Assembly (NCBI GenBank): GCA_018267655.1
Contig: JAFDYB010000002.1
Coordinates: 1 to 64,000, forward strand
Source: Bacteroidota bacterium
Lineage (GTDB): Bacteria; Bacteroidota; Bacteroidia; B-17B0; Aurantibacillaceae
Length of the DNA: 64,000 bases
Direction of reading: 5' to 3'
Position numbers and translations under genes: made by a program. Below, one piece after another: positions 8,893-18,218 of this stretch (position 1 is the first letter of the stretch; the number at the start of each line of letters is the position of its first letter). Below the pieces are notes generated by a model, which was not told where the DNA came from, ran no database searches, and worked only from the letters and a program-made list of their open reading frames with translations.

Positions 8893-9687
8893 ATGAAAAA
8901 AAATATTTTTCTCTTTGCATCAATTATTTTAATAAGCTCTTGCCATAAAAACGTTGTTACCGGAAAATATGCGTTTGACATTGTTCCTGAAAGCGAAATG
9001 ATGAGCATGAGTTTTAGCCAGTACGACCAAGTTTTAAAGCAAACGCCTCCGTTGCCTGACTCTGATGATCGCGTGCAAATGGTTCGTAGAATTGGCACAC
9101 GCATACAAAAATCAGTTGAATCATTTTTTGCTTCAAAAGGAGCCTCGAGCGACCTTAACGGTTTTAAATGGGAGTTTAATGTAATTGACGAAGCAACCGT
9201 AAACGCCTGGTGCATGCCCGGCGGTAAAGTTGTAGTTTATACCGGCCTGCTGCCAATTACAAAAGATGAGCCAAGTTTATCAATTGTAATGGGGCATGAA
9301 ATTGCACATGCTGTTGCACGACATGGCAGCCAGCGTATGAGCACGGGTTTACTTGAACAATTTGGCGGGGCAGCTTTATCAGTAGCTTTATCTCAAAAAC
9401 CTGCTGTTGTGCAACAATTATTTAATCAAGCTTACGGTGTAACATCTGGTTTAGGGGCACTAAAATTTAGTAGATCAAATGAAAGCGAAGCTGACAAAAT
9501 GGGTTTAATTTTTGCTGCAATGGCAGGCTACAATCCAGAAGTTGCCATTCCTTTTTGGCAGCGCATGAGTCAAAGTGGTGGAAAAAAACCTCCTGAGTTT
9601 TTAAGTACTCACCCCAGCGATGAAACAAGAATAAAAGATTTAGAAGCATTTATGCCCGAAGCTAAAAAATACTATAAGCCTCAATAA
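8893..9687 (+). CDS. M48-family metalloprotease, lipoprotein
   Basis: 264 residues from the ATG at 8893, chosen because it begins a lipoprotein signal (MKKNIFLFASIILISSC, lipobox cysteine at 17). An upstream in-frame start inside clpS would spoil the signal. The zinc motif HEIAH is at 135-139 and the third ligand region ESEAD at 197-201, the normal M48 arrangement. The family includes periplasmic, outer-membrane-attached proteases (LoiP/BepA-like) that degrade or help assemble outer-membrane proteins. Here it probably faces the periplasm, anchored by lipid. It sits between clpS and an ABC exporter in one probable operon. Confidence 0.92.
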   Translation: MKKNIFLFASIILISSCHKNVVTGKYAFDIVPESEMMSMSFSQYDQVLKQTPPLPDSDDRVQMVRRIGTRIQKSVESFFASKGASSDLNGFKWEFNVIDEATVNAWCMPGGKVVVYTGLLPITKDEPSLSIVMGHEIAHAVARHGSQRMSTGLLEQFGGAALSVALSQKPAVVQQLFNQAYGVTSGLGALKFSRSNESEADKMGLIFAAMAGYNPEVAIPFWQRMSQSGGKKPPEFLSTHPSDETRIKDLEAFMPEAKKYYKPQ

Positions 9688-9704
9688 CCTTTAAATTAAT
9701 TTAA

Positions 9705-10655
9705 ATGAATATCCTTCAAATTAATAATGTATCAAAAAAATACAGCCAACATATTGCACTTAACAACGTTTCATTAAGCATTCCCGAAAAATCAATTTTT
9801 GGATTATTAGGCCCTAATGGTGCCGGAAAAACATCACTTATCCGAATTATTAACCAAATAACAGGACCAGATACCGGCGAAATATTTTTTAAAAACGAAA
9901 AACTTTCGCAAAAACATATCGAAAAAATTGGCTACTTGCCCGAAGAAAGAGGCTTATATAAAAAAATGACTGTAGGCGAACAAGCTCTTTATTTAGCGCA
10001 GTTAAAAGGATTAAAAAAAAATGATGCTAAAAAAAAATTGCTCTACTGGTTTGAGAAATTTGAAATGGGCGGCTGGTGGAAAAAGAAAATTGAAGAGTTA
10101 AGTAAAGGCATGCAACAAAAAGTACAATTTATTGTTACTGTTTTGCATGAACCTGAATTAATCATTCTTGATGAACCATTTAGTGGGTTTGACCCAATTA
10201 ACGCACAATTAATTAAAAATGAAATTATTGAATTACAAAAAAAAGGTTCTACTATCATTTTTTCGACTCATAATATGGGAAGCGTAGAAGAACTCTGTAA
10301 TAATATTGCACTTATAAATAAATCAGAAAAAATATTAGATGGCAGTGTAAATGAAATAAAAAAACAACACCGCACAAATACCTACAAAATTGCTTTTAAG
10401 GGCAATGTAATGGGGTTTGCAAATGCCCTTTGGACGGGGGGCGAAGTGCTTGAGAAAATTACTGAAGATGATACACATTATTTTACAATAAAGCTTGCCA
10501 AAAATATAACGTCAAATCAGGTACTACAATTGATTTTGCCAACTTGCGAAATAGTTTCTTTTAACGAAATTATACCTAATATGAATGATATTTTCATAAG
10601 TAATGTGAAGCCAATAAATAATACTACGCAAATAAACAACGCTTTTACCGAATAA
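9705..10655 (+). CDS. ABC transporter ATP-binding protein, NatA-like
   Basis: 316 residues. Walker A GPNGAGKTS is at 36-44, signature LSKGMQQ at 132-138 (a variant with K in place of the second G) and Walker B LIILDEP at 152-158, with the switch histidine in STHNMGS. The C-terminal 80 residues after the ATPase core are typical of the DUF4162/NatA group. With the ABC-2 permease directly downstream (21-base gap) it forms a two-gene exporter resembling the NatAB sodium exporter. The substrate is not evident. Confidence 0.93.
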   Translation: MNILQINNVSKKYSQHIALNNVSLSIPEKSIFGLLGPNGAGKTSLIRIINQITGPDTGEIFFKNEKLSQKHIEKIGYLPEERGLYKKMTVGEQALYLAQLKGLKKNDAKKKLLYWFEKFEMGGWWKKKIEELSKGMQQKVQFIVTVLHEPELIILDEPFSGFDPINAQLIKNEIIELQKKGSTIIFSTHNMGSVEELCNNIALINKSEKILDGSVNEIKKQHRTNTYKIAFKGNVMGFANALWTGGEVLEKITEDDTHYFTIKLAKNITSNQVLQLILPTCEIVSFNEIIPNMNDIFISNVKPINNTTQINNAFTE

Positions 10656-10676
10656 AAATTAAAAAAGATTATTGCA

Positions 10677-12011
10677 ATGAGTAAAATAGGATTAATAATG
10701 GGGAGAGAAATAAAAAGTAAACTCACCAATAAAACTTTTATTATAATGACCATATTAGCCCCTTTATTAATTACGGGGTTTTTAGCATTTATAATTAAAA
10801 TGTCGCAATCAGAAAAAACTGAACAATCTGTTTTAGTTGTTGACGATTCAAAATTATTTGAAGATAAACTAAAAGGTAATGAGTATATTAAACTCACATT
10901 TACTTCAGCAAAATTAGAACAAGCAGTAAACGAGTTTTACAAAAAAAACTACACTTGCGTGCTATGGGTTTCACCAACAATTATTGAAGGCGGTGCAGGA
11001 GCCACAAAATTATTTTATAAAAAATCTCCGGGCTTTGCATTTCAAACGTTTATAAAAGACCAAATGGAAAAAATAATTTATGAAAATAAATTAAAAGCAA
11101 ACAACATCGATCCTAATATTATTTCAAACTCAAGACAAAGCATTAAAATTATTTTAGAAAAAGTAAACGACAAAGGAAATACCGAAGAACAAAGTGCTTT
11201 TGGCTTTTTTGGTTTTATTACAGGCGCTTTAATGTTTATTTTTATTTTAATGTACGGCATGATGGTATTTAGGAGCGTGATGGAAGAAAAAACAAATAGA
11301 ATTGTAGAGGTTATAGTGTCGAGCGTAAAACCTTTTGAACTTATGATTGGTAAAATTTTTGGCGTGGCTGTATTAGGCTTAATACAATTTGTTGCAATGG
11401 GCATAATTACATTTTTACTGTCAAGTATTTTATCCGGCGTTTTTTTAAAAGATGCTTATACGCAACTTGATAAGTTTAAAGAACAGCAAGAAATGGTAAA
11501 GAAAAATGGCTCAAATACTAATTTTAATAGTCTTGAAAAATTTGACGATCAAGTTGAATTTTTTGAGGTTTTATCTAAAATAAAAAAAATAAATTTCATT
11601 GAAGTATTTGTTTGCTTTGTTTTATATTTTATTGGCGGTTATTTGTTTTACAGCTCTATTATGGCAGCAATTGGTAGTGCTGTTGATACAGAATCCGACT
11701 CCCAGCAATTTATTACTCCCGTTATGATTCCATTAATGTTGGGTTATTTTATTGCCTCTAAAACAATACTCGACCCCGACTCTTCAATTGTTTTTTGGGG
11801 CTCACTAATTCCATTTACTTCACCAATAGTTATGATGAGTCGCATAGCAAACGGGGTGCCTGTATGGGAAATAATAACATCACTATTATTACTTTTTGCT
11901 TCATTTATTATAATGGTTTGGCTGGCTGCAAAAATATACCGAACCGGTATTTTAATGTATGGTAAAAAAACAAATTGGCGCGAAATTGGCAAATGGTTAT
12001 TTTATAAATAA
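10677..12011 (+). CDS. ABC-2 type permease, NatB-like
   Basis: 444 residues. One membrane helix near the N-terminus (FIIMTILAPLLITGFLAFII) is followed by a large extracytoplasmic loop of about 130 residues, then five or six hydrophobic segments in the C-terminal half (GFFGFITGALMFIFILMYGM; FGVAVLGLIQFVAMGIITFL; VFVCFVLYFIGGYLFYSSIM; the last helix before YRTGILMYGKK). The EEKTNRIVEVIVSSVKPFEL segment is the characteristic coupling motif of the NatB/YhaP group. It is the partner of the ATPase encoded 21 bases upstream. Last gene of the clpS run. Confidence 0.92.
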   Translation: MSKIGLIMGREIKSKLTNKTFIIMTILAPLLITGFLAFIIKMSQSEKTEQSVLVVDDSKLFEDKLKGNEYIKLTFTSAKLEQAVNEFYKKNYTCVLWVSPTIIEGGAGATKLFYKKSPGFAFQTFIKDQMEKIIYENKLKANNIDPNIISNSRQSIKIILEKVNDKGNTEEQSAFGFFGFITGALMFIFILMYGMMVFRSVMEEKTNRIVEVIVSSVKPFELMIGKIFGVAVLGLIQFVAMGIITFLLSSILSGVFLKDAYTQLDKFKEQQEMVKKNGSNTNFNSLEKFDDQVEFFEVLSKIKKINFIEVFVCFVLYFIGGYLFYSSIMAAIGSAVDTESDSQQFITPVMIPLMLGYFIASKTILDPDSSIVFWGSLIPFTSPIVMMSRIANGVPVWEIITSLLLLFASFIIMVWLAAKIYRTGILMYGKKTNWREIGKWLFYK

Positions 12012-12099
12012 CACAACCCTCATATCAAAAAAAAATAAAGACTTGAATATTAATAAATGCGAGTAAAACACTACCTATCACGCAATGTTTATTTTTAGT

Positions 12100-13251
12100 T
12101 TAAACTACTTTTTGTTTAAATTCAATACTATTGTTTTTTAGTTCAATTAAATTAATACCGGGTTGTGTTCCAATACTTAAACTTCCGTACTTTGAATCAA
12201 TGCCCAACGCCTTAGCTCCATTATTGCAAATCATTTTTAAAATATTTTCAATAGAAAAAGTATTAAAACTATTTTTCAGAATAATAGTAGCTTCTTTAAC
12301 GATGTTTAAACTATCGTTACTTGCTAAACTATCTGTGCCTATGCAACAATTATTGTGATAGTTTAAAAAATCATTAAATTGCGGCAAGGTTGATTCTATG
12401 TACAAATTTGCAGATGGGCAAAAGCAAAAAAACAAATTTTCATTTATAATTGCATCTACAGCTTCTTTATTTGAAAATGTATTATGAACTGTAATTAATG
12501 GAAAATCTGTTTTTAATGAAGATAAATAGTCTGTTTGCGATAAGCCTTTAAAATAATCAATGGTTAAGCCTAAAGATGAGTACAAAATATCGAAATCACT
12601 TTTTTGCTTGTTTAAAAATAAGATTTCTTCTAAGCTTTCGTGATGATGAATACTAGTAGAAAGCTCAGCATTAGCATTAAGCTTAATAAGTTGCCTAATT
12701 AACTTTATAGATGTGCTATATGGCGCATGTGGTGCAAACGAGTTTGGTAATTTGTCATTTGAGAATTGCGTTGACAATTCAATTCCCTGAGTAATAATTT
12801 TATCGGAATTATTAGGGTCTAGGCCCATTAACTCAATAAAACTGTGGTAGTAAATAGGGCTTTGCTGTTTTACTGAAATAGTAGTTGCTGTATTGCAAAT
12901 ATCACCAACTGCAACAATACCATTTTTATACATATTACAATCTTCCTCAAAGGCAGCTTGTTCAATTACTTCTTTATTAAAATGCGTTCTATTTTTTACA
13001 ACTTGCATTGCAAATTTTGGAAGCCCGGTATGTTGTGTAATTTTGTTTTTTAAATGACTAAGTTCTAAATGGCAGTGAGCATTAATAAAACCAGGGCATA
13101 AAATTCCTTCAAAATATTCAACTAAAGTTTCGTCAAGCGCACTTATCGAAAGAATATCGGAAATTTCATTTTTATTACTTAATGCAATAACAGAATTTTC
13201 CGGTAAAAAATCAGTCCCATTAAAAATATGTTTTGCACTCAAATATCGCAC
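12100..13251 (-). CDS. Amidohydrolase-superfamily deaminase/hydrolase
   Basis: About 383 residues from a GTG at 13251 (next residues RYLSAKHIFNG); a TTG two codons upstream is an alternative and no ATG is available. The metal-binding H-x-H is in INAHCHLELSH (about 59 and 61). Further ligands are likely in the HHHES region (202-204), TVHNT (256) and GTDSLASND (aspartate 307). The fold and motifs fit the nucleobase/SAH/chlorohydrolase deaminases, and aminodeoxyfutalosine deaminase of the menaquinone pathway is a real possibility since many Bacteroidota make menaquinone that way. No other futalosine-pathway gene is in view, so the substrate stays open. It is divergent from rlmN. Confidence 0.8.
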   Translation of the reverse strand: MRYLSAKHIFNGTDFLPENSVIALSNKNEISDILSISALDETLVEYFEGILCPGFINAHCHLELSHLKNKITQHTGLPKFAMQVVKNRTHFNKEVIEQAAFEEDCNMYKNGIVAVGDICNTATTISVKQQSPIYYHSFIELMGLDPNNSDKIITQGIELSTQFSNDKLPNSFAPHAPYSTSIKLIRQLIKLNANAELSTSIHHHESLEEILFLNKQKSDFDILYSSLGLTIDYFKGLSQTDYLSSLKTDFPLITVHNTFSNKEAVDAIINENLFFCFCPSANLYIESTLPQFNDFLNYHNNCCIGTDSLASNDSLNIVKEATIILKNSFNTFSIENILKMICNNGAKALGIDSKYGSLSIGTQPGINLIELKNNSIEFKQKVV

Positions 13252-13314
13252 AGCCAAAATTAAACAATAATATCAAACGCAATATCTGTAACATTAGCTA
13301 TCTTTACAAATAAT

Positions 13315-14373
13315 ATGACAAAAGTAGATATACGTGCGCTTTCACTTACCGAACTTGAGGCACTGTTTGCTAAGCAAAATCAACAGGCATATAGAGCAAA
13401 GCAGGTGTTTGATTGGTTATGGGCAAAACGAGCAATTTCATTTTCAGAAATGACAAACTTATCAAAAGAACTGCGAAATTATTTAGAAGAGAATTACATT
13501 ATAAATGCTGTAGAAATTTCTGAAAGCCAAGTCAGCAGCGATGGCACTATTAAATGCGCCATGAAATTGCATGATGCTTATGTTGTAGAGAGTGTTTTAA
13601 TACCAAACGGCACAAGAATGACGGCGTGTATCTCGTCGCAAGTGGGTTGTAGTTTAACTTGCTCATTTTGTGCAACAGGAAAATTAAAACGTATGCGCAA
13701 TTTAAGTGCTGATGAAATTTTTGACCAAGTTGTTTTAGTGAAAAATACTGCTAATGAACATTACAACAAATCATTAACAAACATTGTGTATATGGGAATG
13801 GGCGAACCTCTTTTAAATTATGCAGAAGTATTAAATTCAATTGATAAAATAACATCGCCAAAAGGTTTGGGCATGTCGCCAAAACGTATTACGCTTAGTA
13901 CAGCAGGCGTTGCAAAAATGATAATTAAATTGGGCGATGATTCAGTAAAAGTGAATTTAGCACTCTCATTGCACGCAGCTAATGACGAAAAAAGAAATAA
14001 AATAATGCCCATTAACGAAACTAATTCGTTAAATAGTTTGGCCGATGCCTTAAATTATTTTTATACTAAAACCGGTACCCGCGCTACTTTTGAGTACATT
14101 GTTTTTAAAGATTTTAATGATAGTATTAAAGATGCCGATGAGCTTATTGCATATTGCAAAAGGGTTAAAAGCAAAGTAAATATTATTGAATATAACCCTA
14201 TTGATGGCGGCGAATTTAAACAAACAAGTCCGGAACGTTTAAGGGCTTTTAAACAAAAATTAGACAGCAGCGGCATTATTTGCAATATAAGAAGAAGTAG
14301 AGGAAAAGATATTGATGCTGCGTGCGGACAACTAGCAAATAAAAATAAATTTTCGAACGTGATTTTAAAATAA
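13315..14373 (+). CDS. rlmN: 23S rRNA (adenine2503-C2)/tRNA (adenine37-C2) methyltransferase RlmN
   Basis: 352 residues, normal length. The radical-SAM cluster motif C-x3-C-x2-C is at 112, 116 and 119 (GCSLTCSFCATGKLKRM). MGMGEPLLNY is the family's SAM-binding segment. The two mechanistic cysteines are visible: one in the SSQVGC/ACISS region near 105 or, by position, the catalytic C-terminal cysteine in DIDAACGQL at about 337. The enzyme makes 2-methyladenosine in 23S rRNA and some tRNAs, improving decoding accuracy. A 16-base gap precedes the AlkD-like gene, so the two are probably co-transcribed. Confidence 0.95.
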   Translation: MTKVDIRALSLTELEALFAKQNQQAYRAKQVFDWLWAKRAISFSEMTNLSKELRNYLEENYIINAVEISESQVSSDGTIKCAMKLHDAYVVESVLIPNGTRMTACISSQVGCSLTCSFCATGKLKRMRNLSADEIFDQVVLVKNTANEHYNKSLTNIVYMGMGEPLLNYAEVLNSIDKITSPKGLGMSPKRITLSTAGVAKMIIKLGDDSVKVNLALSLHAANDEKRNKIMPINETNSLNSLADALNYFYTKTGTRATFEYIVFKDFNDSIKDADELIAYCKRVKSKVNIIEYNPIDGGEFKQTSPERLRAFKQKLDSSGIICNIRRSRGKDIDAACGQLANKNKFSNVILK

Positions 14374-14389
14374 ATTTCCATCTATTTAA

Positions 14390-15082
14390 ATGATGAATAA
14401 AAATACAACAGAATATGTTACTGAATTAGAGACTGCATTTTTATTACATAAAAATCAAAAAATTGCTCTAGGACAAGCCAATTACATGAAAAACAACTTT
14501 GTGTTTTTTGGAATTAAAACAGAGCAGCGAAGATTCATTCAAAAAGTATTTTTATCAAAAGAAAATTTACCAACAGAAAAAGAATTATCAAAAATAATCA
14601 CTCATTTTTGGAGCAAAAAAGAACAACGAGAATTTCAATATTTTGCACAAGAATTAGCATTTAAACTTCAAAAACACGTTGATGTTAACAGTATAAAATT
14701 GTTTGAATATATGGTAATGCATAAATCTTGGTGGGATACCGTTGATTTTATAGCGATTAAATTAATGGGGGTATATTTTAAAAAATACCCGGAACAAAAA
14801 CTTAAATTTATCACCAAATGGTTAACGTCAAACAACATGTGGTTACAGCGTTCAGCAATTATTTTTCAAATAAAATATAAAAAAGAAACAGATGCTGAAA
14901 TATTAAAAACAACTATATTAGCGCTTGCAACATCAAAAGAATTTTTTATCAGAAAGGCAATCGGCTGGGCTTTGCGAGAATACAGCAAAACAAACCCTAA
15001 TTGGGTTCTTTCGTTTGTAAATCAAACAAATCTTTCTGCATTGAGCAAAAAAGAAGCATTAAGATTAATTAAAAACAAATAG
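14390..15082 (+). CDS. DNA alkylation repair protein, AlkD-like
   Basis: 230 residues made of HEAT-like helical repeats. Family hallmarks are GIKTEQRRFIQK near 40, the HKSWWDTVDFIA segment near 110-125 (the W and D residues of the AlkD substrate cleft), NNMWLQRSAIIFQ and FIRKAIGWALREYSK. AlkD glycosylases remove positively charged alkylated bases such as 3- and 7-methyl purines without flipping the base. ATG codons occur at 14390 and 14393; either could be used. It follows rlmN closely and converges with radA. Confidence 0.9.
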   Translation: MMNKNTTEYVTELETAFLLHKNQKIALGQANYMKNNFVFFGIKTEQRRFIQKVFLSKENLPTEKELSKIITHFWSKKEQREFQYFAQELAFKLQKHVDVNSIKLFEYMVMHKSWWDTVDFIAIKLMGVYFKKYPEQKLKFITKWLTSNNMWLQRSAIIFQIKYKKETDAEILKTTILALATSKEFFIRKAIGWALREYSKTNPNWVLSFVNQTNLSALSKKEALRLIKNK

Positions 15083-15116
15083 TTTTATAAAAGATATTTG
15101 GTGTTTTTTTTATAAA

Positions 15117-16520
15117 CTAAGATTGCGTAGTAACTCGAAAAATAAAATTAAAAACTTCCTCAATTTTTGAAGCCGGCTGTATGTTTATTTTGTAAGAAGT
15201 AGTATTTATTCCTTTCAAATTAAATTCACTAATTATAATTGATTTAAACCCTAACTTTTCAGCTTCGCTTATGCGTTGCTCTATTCTGCTCACCGGTCTT
15301 ATTTCACCTGTTAAGCCAACCTCAGCTGCAAAACATGTTGTTTGCGCAATAGGTAAATCTTCGTTACTACTTAAAATAGCGCATACTAAAGCAAGGTCAA
15401 TTCCAGGGTCTTCAACTCTCAAGCCTCCTGCAATATTAATAAATACATCTTTTATCCCTAATCTAAAGCCACAACGTTTTTCTAATACAGCAAGCAACAT
15501 AGATAATCGCCTTAAATCAAATCCTGTACTACTGCGCTGTGGCGTGCCATAAGCTGCAGTGCTCACTAAAGCCTGTGTTTCAATTAACAAAGGCCTGTTT
15601 CCTTCTAATGTTGCCGATATAGCAACGCCACTTGTGGGCAATTGACGGTTTGTAATAAGAATTTCAGATGGATTACTTACCTCACGCAAACCATCACCAT
15701 GCATTTCATAAATACCCATTTCATTTGTATTTCCAAAGCGGTTTTTTGTGGCTCTGAGCAAACGGTAAACGTGATTTCGATCGCCTTCAAATTGAAGCAC
15801 TGTATCAACCATGTGTTCTAATATTTTTGGCCCGGCTATAGTACCATCTTTAGTTATATGCCCAATCATAAATACCGGCGTTGCACTTTCTTTTGCAAAA
15901 CGTAAAAATTCAGCAGCACATTCCCGAACTTGACTTACGCTGCCAGGACTAGAATCAATATAAGAAGTATGCAGTGTTTGAATAGAATCAATGATTACCA
16001 ATTGCGGCTCAATGGCAACTATTTGCTGAAAAATATTTTGGGTATTGGTTTCTTGTAAAATAAAACAACTTTGGGTATTAAAACCTATACGTTCAGCACG
16101 CATTTTTATTTGCTGTTCACTTTCTTCGCCGCTTACATAAAGCACTTTTAAGTTTTTAAGTCGTAATGCCAATTGCAGCATAAGCGTTGATTTGCCAATA
16201 CCTGGCTCGCCGCCAAATAAGGTAATACTGCCGGGAACAATGCCTCCTCCTAAAACCCTTGCCAATTCTTTACCGGGAACAGAAAGCCGGGGATATTCTT
16301 GCAAGCCCACATCTTGCAATAGAACAGGAGAATTACTTTTAGAATTTTTTTCAGATGAGTTTTTAGAAAAAATTTTTAAGCGGTCGTTTTTATTTTCTTT
16401 TGCAATAATCTCTTCTGTAATTGTATTCCATTCATTACAATTATTGCAGCGCCCCAGCCATTTATCAAATTGAGTGCCGCAGCTTTGGCAAAAAAATGTT
16501 TTTTTTACTTTTATATTCAT
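15117..16520 (-). CDS. radA: DNA repair protein RadA
   Basis: 467 residues from the ATG at 16520 (MNIKVKKTFFCQSCG); an in-frame start 17 codons upstream would add residues before the usual N-terminal zinc finger. Domains in order: C4 zinc finger (C11, C14, C25, C28), RecA-like ATPase with Walker A GGEPGIGKST at 103-112, the RadA-specific KNRFG motif at 259-263, and a C-terminal Lon-protease-like domain. RadA/Sms processes branched recombination intermediates and helps branch migration. It is divergent from the peptidase gene at 16632, sharing a 111-base intergenic region that holds a perfect palindrome. Confidence 0.95.
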   Translation of the reverse strand: MNIKVKKTFFCQSCGTQFDKWLGRCNNCNEWNTITEEIIAKENKNDRLKIFSKNSSEKNSKSNSPVLLQDVGLQEYPRLSVPGKELARVLGGGIVPGSITLFGGEPGIGKSTLMLQLALRLKNLKVLYVSGEESEQQIKMRAERIGFNTQSCFILQETNTQNIFQQIVAIEPQLVIIDSIQTLHTSYIDSSPGSVSQVRECAAEFLRFAKESATPVFMIGHITKDGTIAGPKILEHMVDTVLQFEGDRNHVYRLLRATKNRFGNTNEMGIYEMHGDGLREVSNPSEILITNRQLPTSGVAISATLEGNRPLLIETQALVSTAAYGTPQRSSTGFDLRRLSMLLAVLEKRCGFRLGIKDVFINIAGGLRVEDPGIDLALVCAILSSNEDLPIAQTTCFAAEVGLTGEIRPVSRIEQRISEAEKLGFKSIIISEFNLKGINTTSYKINIQPASKIEEVFNFIFRVTTQS

Positions 16521-16607
16521 ACGTTTATTATTAATTGCGTGGGTTATATGCTGTTTTAAACTTACACGCATTCACAAAACAAATTTACTACGTTATATTG
16601 CAAGGTA

Positions 16608-16626
16608 TAGCTATAATTTATAGCTA
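16608..16626. promoter_or_regulatory. Perfect 19-base palindrome upstream of the papain-like peptidase
   Basis: TAGCTATAA-T-TTATAGCTA, two 9-base arms around one base, lies 5 bases before the ATG at 16632 and 88 bases from the radA start. The position suits an operator or a hairpin over the ribosome-binding region. It is AT-rich, so chance is a real alternative. Confidence 0.35.
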
Positions 16627-16631
16627 ATTTT

Positions 16632-18218
16632 ATGAATGAAAATAAATACTTATTTTTGCTTATGCCTATAAGAATGAGTGAAGATGATGACTCGAATGAA
16701 GGTTATTCGGGTAGTCAAGATACAGATAGAGGAAACTTTGGAGGTGGTGGTTCCGGATTTCCCGGTGGTGGACTTATTAACCTTTTATTACCTTTACTGT
16801 TTCGCTACCCCAAACTTTTAATCTTAGTGTTACTTTTTGGAGGTGGGTATTATTTTTTTAATAAAGGCTGCTCCGATGCCCATCATCAAAATTCAAGAAA
16901 AAAAAGTGCCTACGCTACCGGTGCAACGCTTGATAAAACTGTTTATGATAAAAACGAAGTGTTTGCTACACTCGATAATGGAGAACCGCTACCCGATAAA
17001 GTAAGTTTAGAAAATTTTGCTCCAATTGCTGGCGACCAAGGTGAACAGGGTTCCTGCGTGGGTTGGGGAAGTACATATTGCGCTCGAACAATACTTGAAG
17101 CTACTAAAAACAATGCTACTGATAACAAAACGGTATTTAGCCCAGCTTTTACTTATAACCAAATTGGTGCAAGCGGTTGTCAAGGAGCATATATTACAAA
17201 TGCCGTAAAATTACTTTCAGAAACCGGGGCAGTGCCTTATAACGATTTTCCATACAATGACAAATCGTGTGAAAAGCAACCCAATAATCAATTAATTAAT
17301 GAGGCTCAACAATTTCGGATGAAAGGGGCAACACGCCTTACTTTAAATGGAAATGATTATACAATTGATGTTAATGCTATACGACAAAATTTAGCCAAAA
17401 ATGCACCTGTAATTATAGGCATGGCAGTTGGCGGCTCATTTATGCAGCAAATGGAAGGGCATGAATTTTGGCAGCCTAATAATTACGATTACTCACGTAA
17501 TGGATTTGGGGGACATTGCATGTGCATTATTGGTTACGACGATAATTACTTTGAACAAGATGGTGCTTTTTTAATTCAAAATAGTTGGGGTGCAAAATGG
17601 GGAATAAACGGCCGGGCATGGGTTAGCTATAAAGATATGGTTTATTTCACAAATGAAGCATATGGTATTAATCCTATCCCTTCTGAAAAAGAACAAAATA
17701 CACTTAGTTGTAAAATAGAATTAGTTTTAAAGAAAACTAAAACACCAATTAATTTAAATTACTTGCAAAATAATGAATTTGAAAGCTCAAAAAAATTAAG
17801 TTTTGGAGATAAATTTAAAATTAAACTTACTAACTCTGCCGAATGTTACATTTATATTTTTGGAAAAGAAACAGACGGTGGCAGCTATATTTTATTTCCA
17901 TACACCAAAAAACATAGTGCCTATTGCGGTATTACAGGCTTGCGTGTTTTTCCGAGAGATTATAGTTTAGAAGTTGATAAAATTGGCACTAAAGATGAAA
18001 TAGCCATTTTAATTTCAAAAGAGCAATTAGATTTTAAAGCAATAAACGAAACATTTAACAAAAATAAAAATCAACCATTAAGAAAAAGAGTATTAGATTT
18101 ATTTCCTGAAAAGCAAATAGAAGAGCCTACATTTAAAAGCAATGGAAGTATTGATTTTAATTGTATCTTAAATGGAAAAACACTTTTACCAATATTAATC
18201 AGTATTACAAAACAATAA
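16632..18218 (+). CDS. Membrane-anchored papain-like (C1) cysteine peptidase with DUF4384 domain
   Basis: 528 residues. A Gly-rich acidic N-terminus (16-47) leads to one hydrophobic segment (about 48-76), then a C1-family peptidase domain (about 115-345) with the catalytic triad readable as C142 (QGSCVGW), H295 (GGHCMCIIGYDD) and N317 (IQNSWGAKWG). The tail (about 365-480) resembles DUF4384, a domain often attached to caspase-like and other signalling or stress proteases. There is no cleavable signal peptide; whether the enzyme faces the periplasm or cytoplasm is unclear. The gene overlaps the next start by one base (TAATG), which indicates translational coupling. ATG codons at 16662 and 16674 are alternative starts. 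Confidence 0.85.
   Translation: MNENKYLFLLMPIRMSEDDDSNEGYSGSQDTDRGNFGGGGSGFPGGGLINLLLPLLFRYPKLLILVLLFGGGYYFFNKGCSDAHHQNSRKKSAYATGATLDKTVYDKNEVFATLDNGEPLPDKVSLENFAPIAGDQGEQGSCVGWGSTYCARTILEATKNNATDNKTVFSPAFTYNQIGASGCQGAYITNAVKLLSETGAVPYNDFPYNDKSCEKQPNNQLINEAQQFRMKGATRLTLNGNDYTIDVNAIRQNLAKNAPVIIGMAVGGSFMQQMEGHEFWQPNNYDYSRNGFGGHCMCIIGYDDNYFEQDGAFLIQNSWGAKWGINGRAWVSYKDMVYFTNEAYGINPIPSEKEQNTLSCKIELVLKKTKTPINLNYLQNNEFESSKKLSFGDKFKIKLTNSAECYIYIFGKETDGGSYILFPYTKKHSAYCGITGLRVFPRDYSLEVDKIGTKDEIAILISKEQLDFKAINETFNKNKNQPLRKRVLDLFPEKQIEEPTFKSNGSIDFNCILNGKTLLPILISITKQ

Noticed and set aside
15084-15116. AT-rich inverted repeat (TTTATAAAA...TTTTATAAA) between the AlkD-like gene and radA as a bidirectional terminator
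   Set aside because: The stem contains only A-T pairs and would be too weak; base composition alone can produce it.
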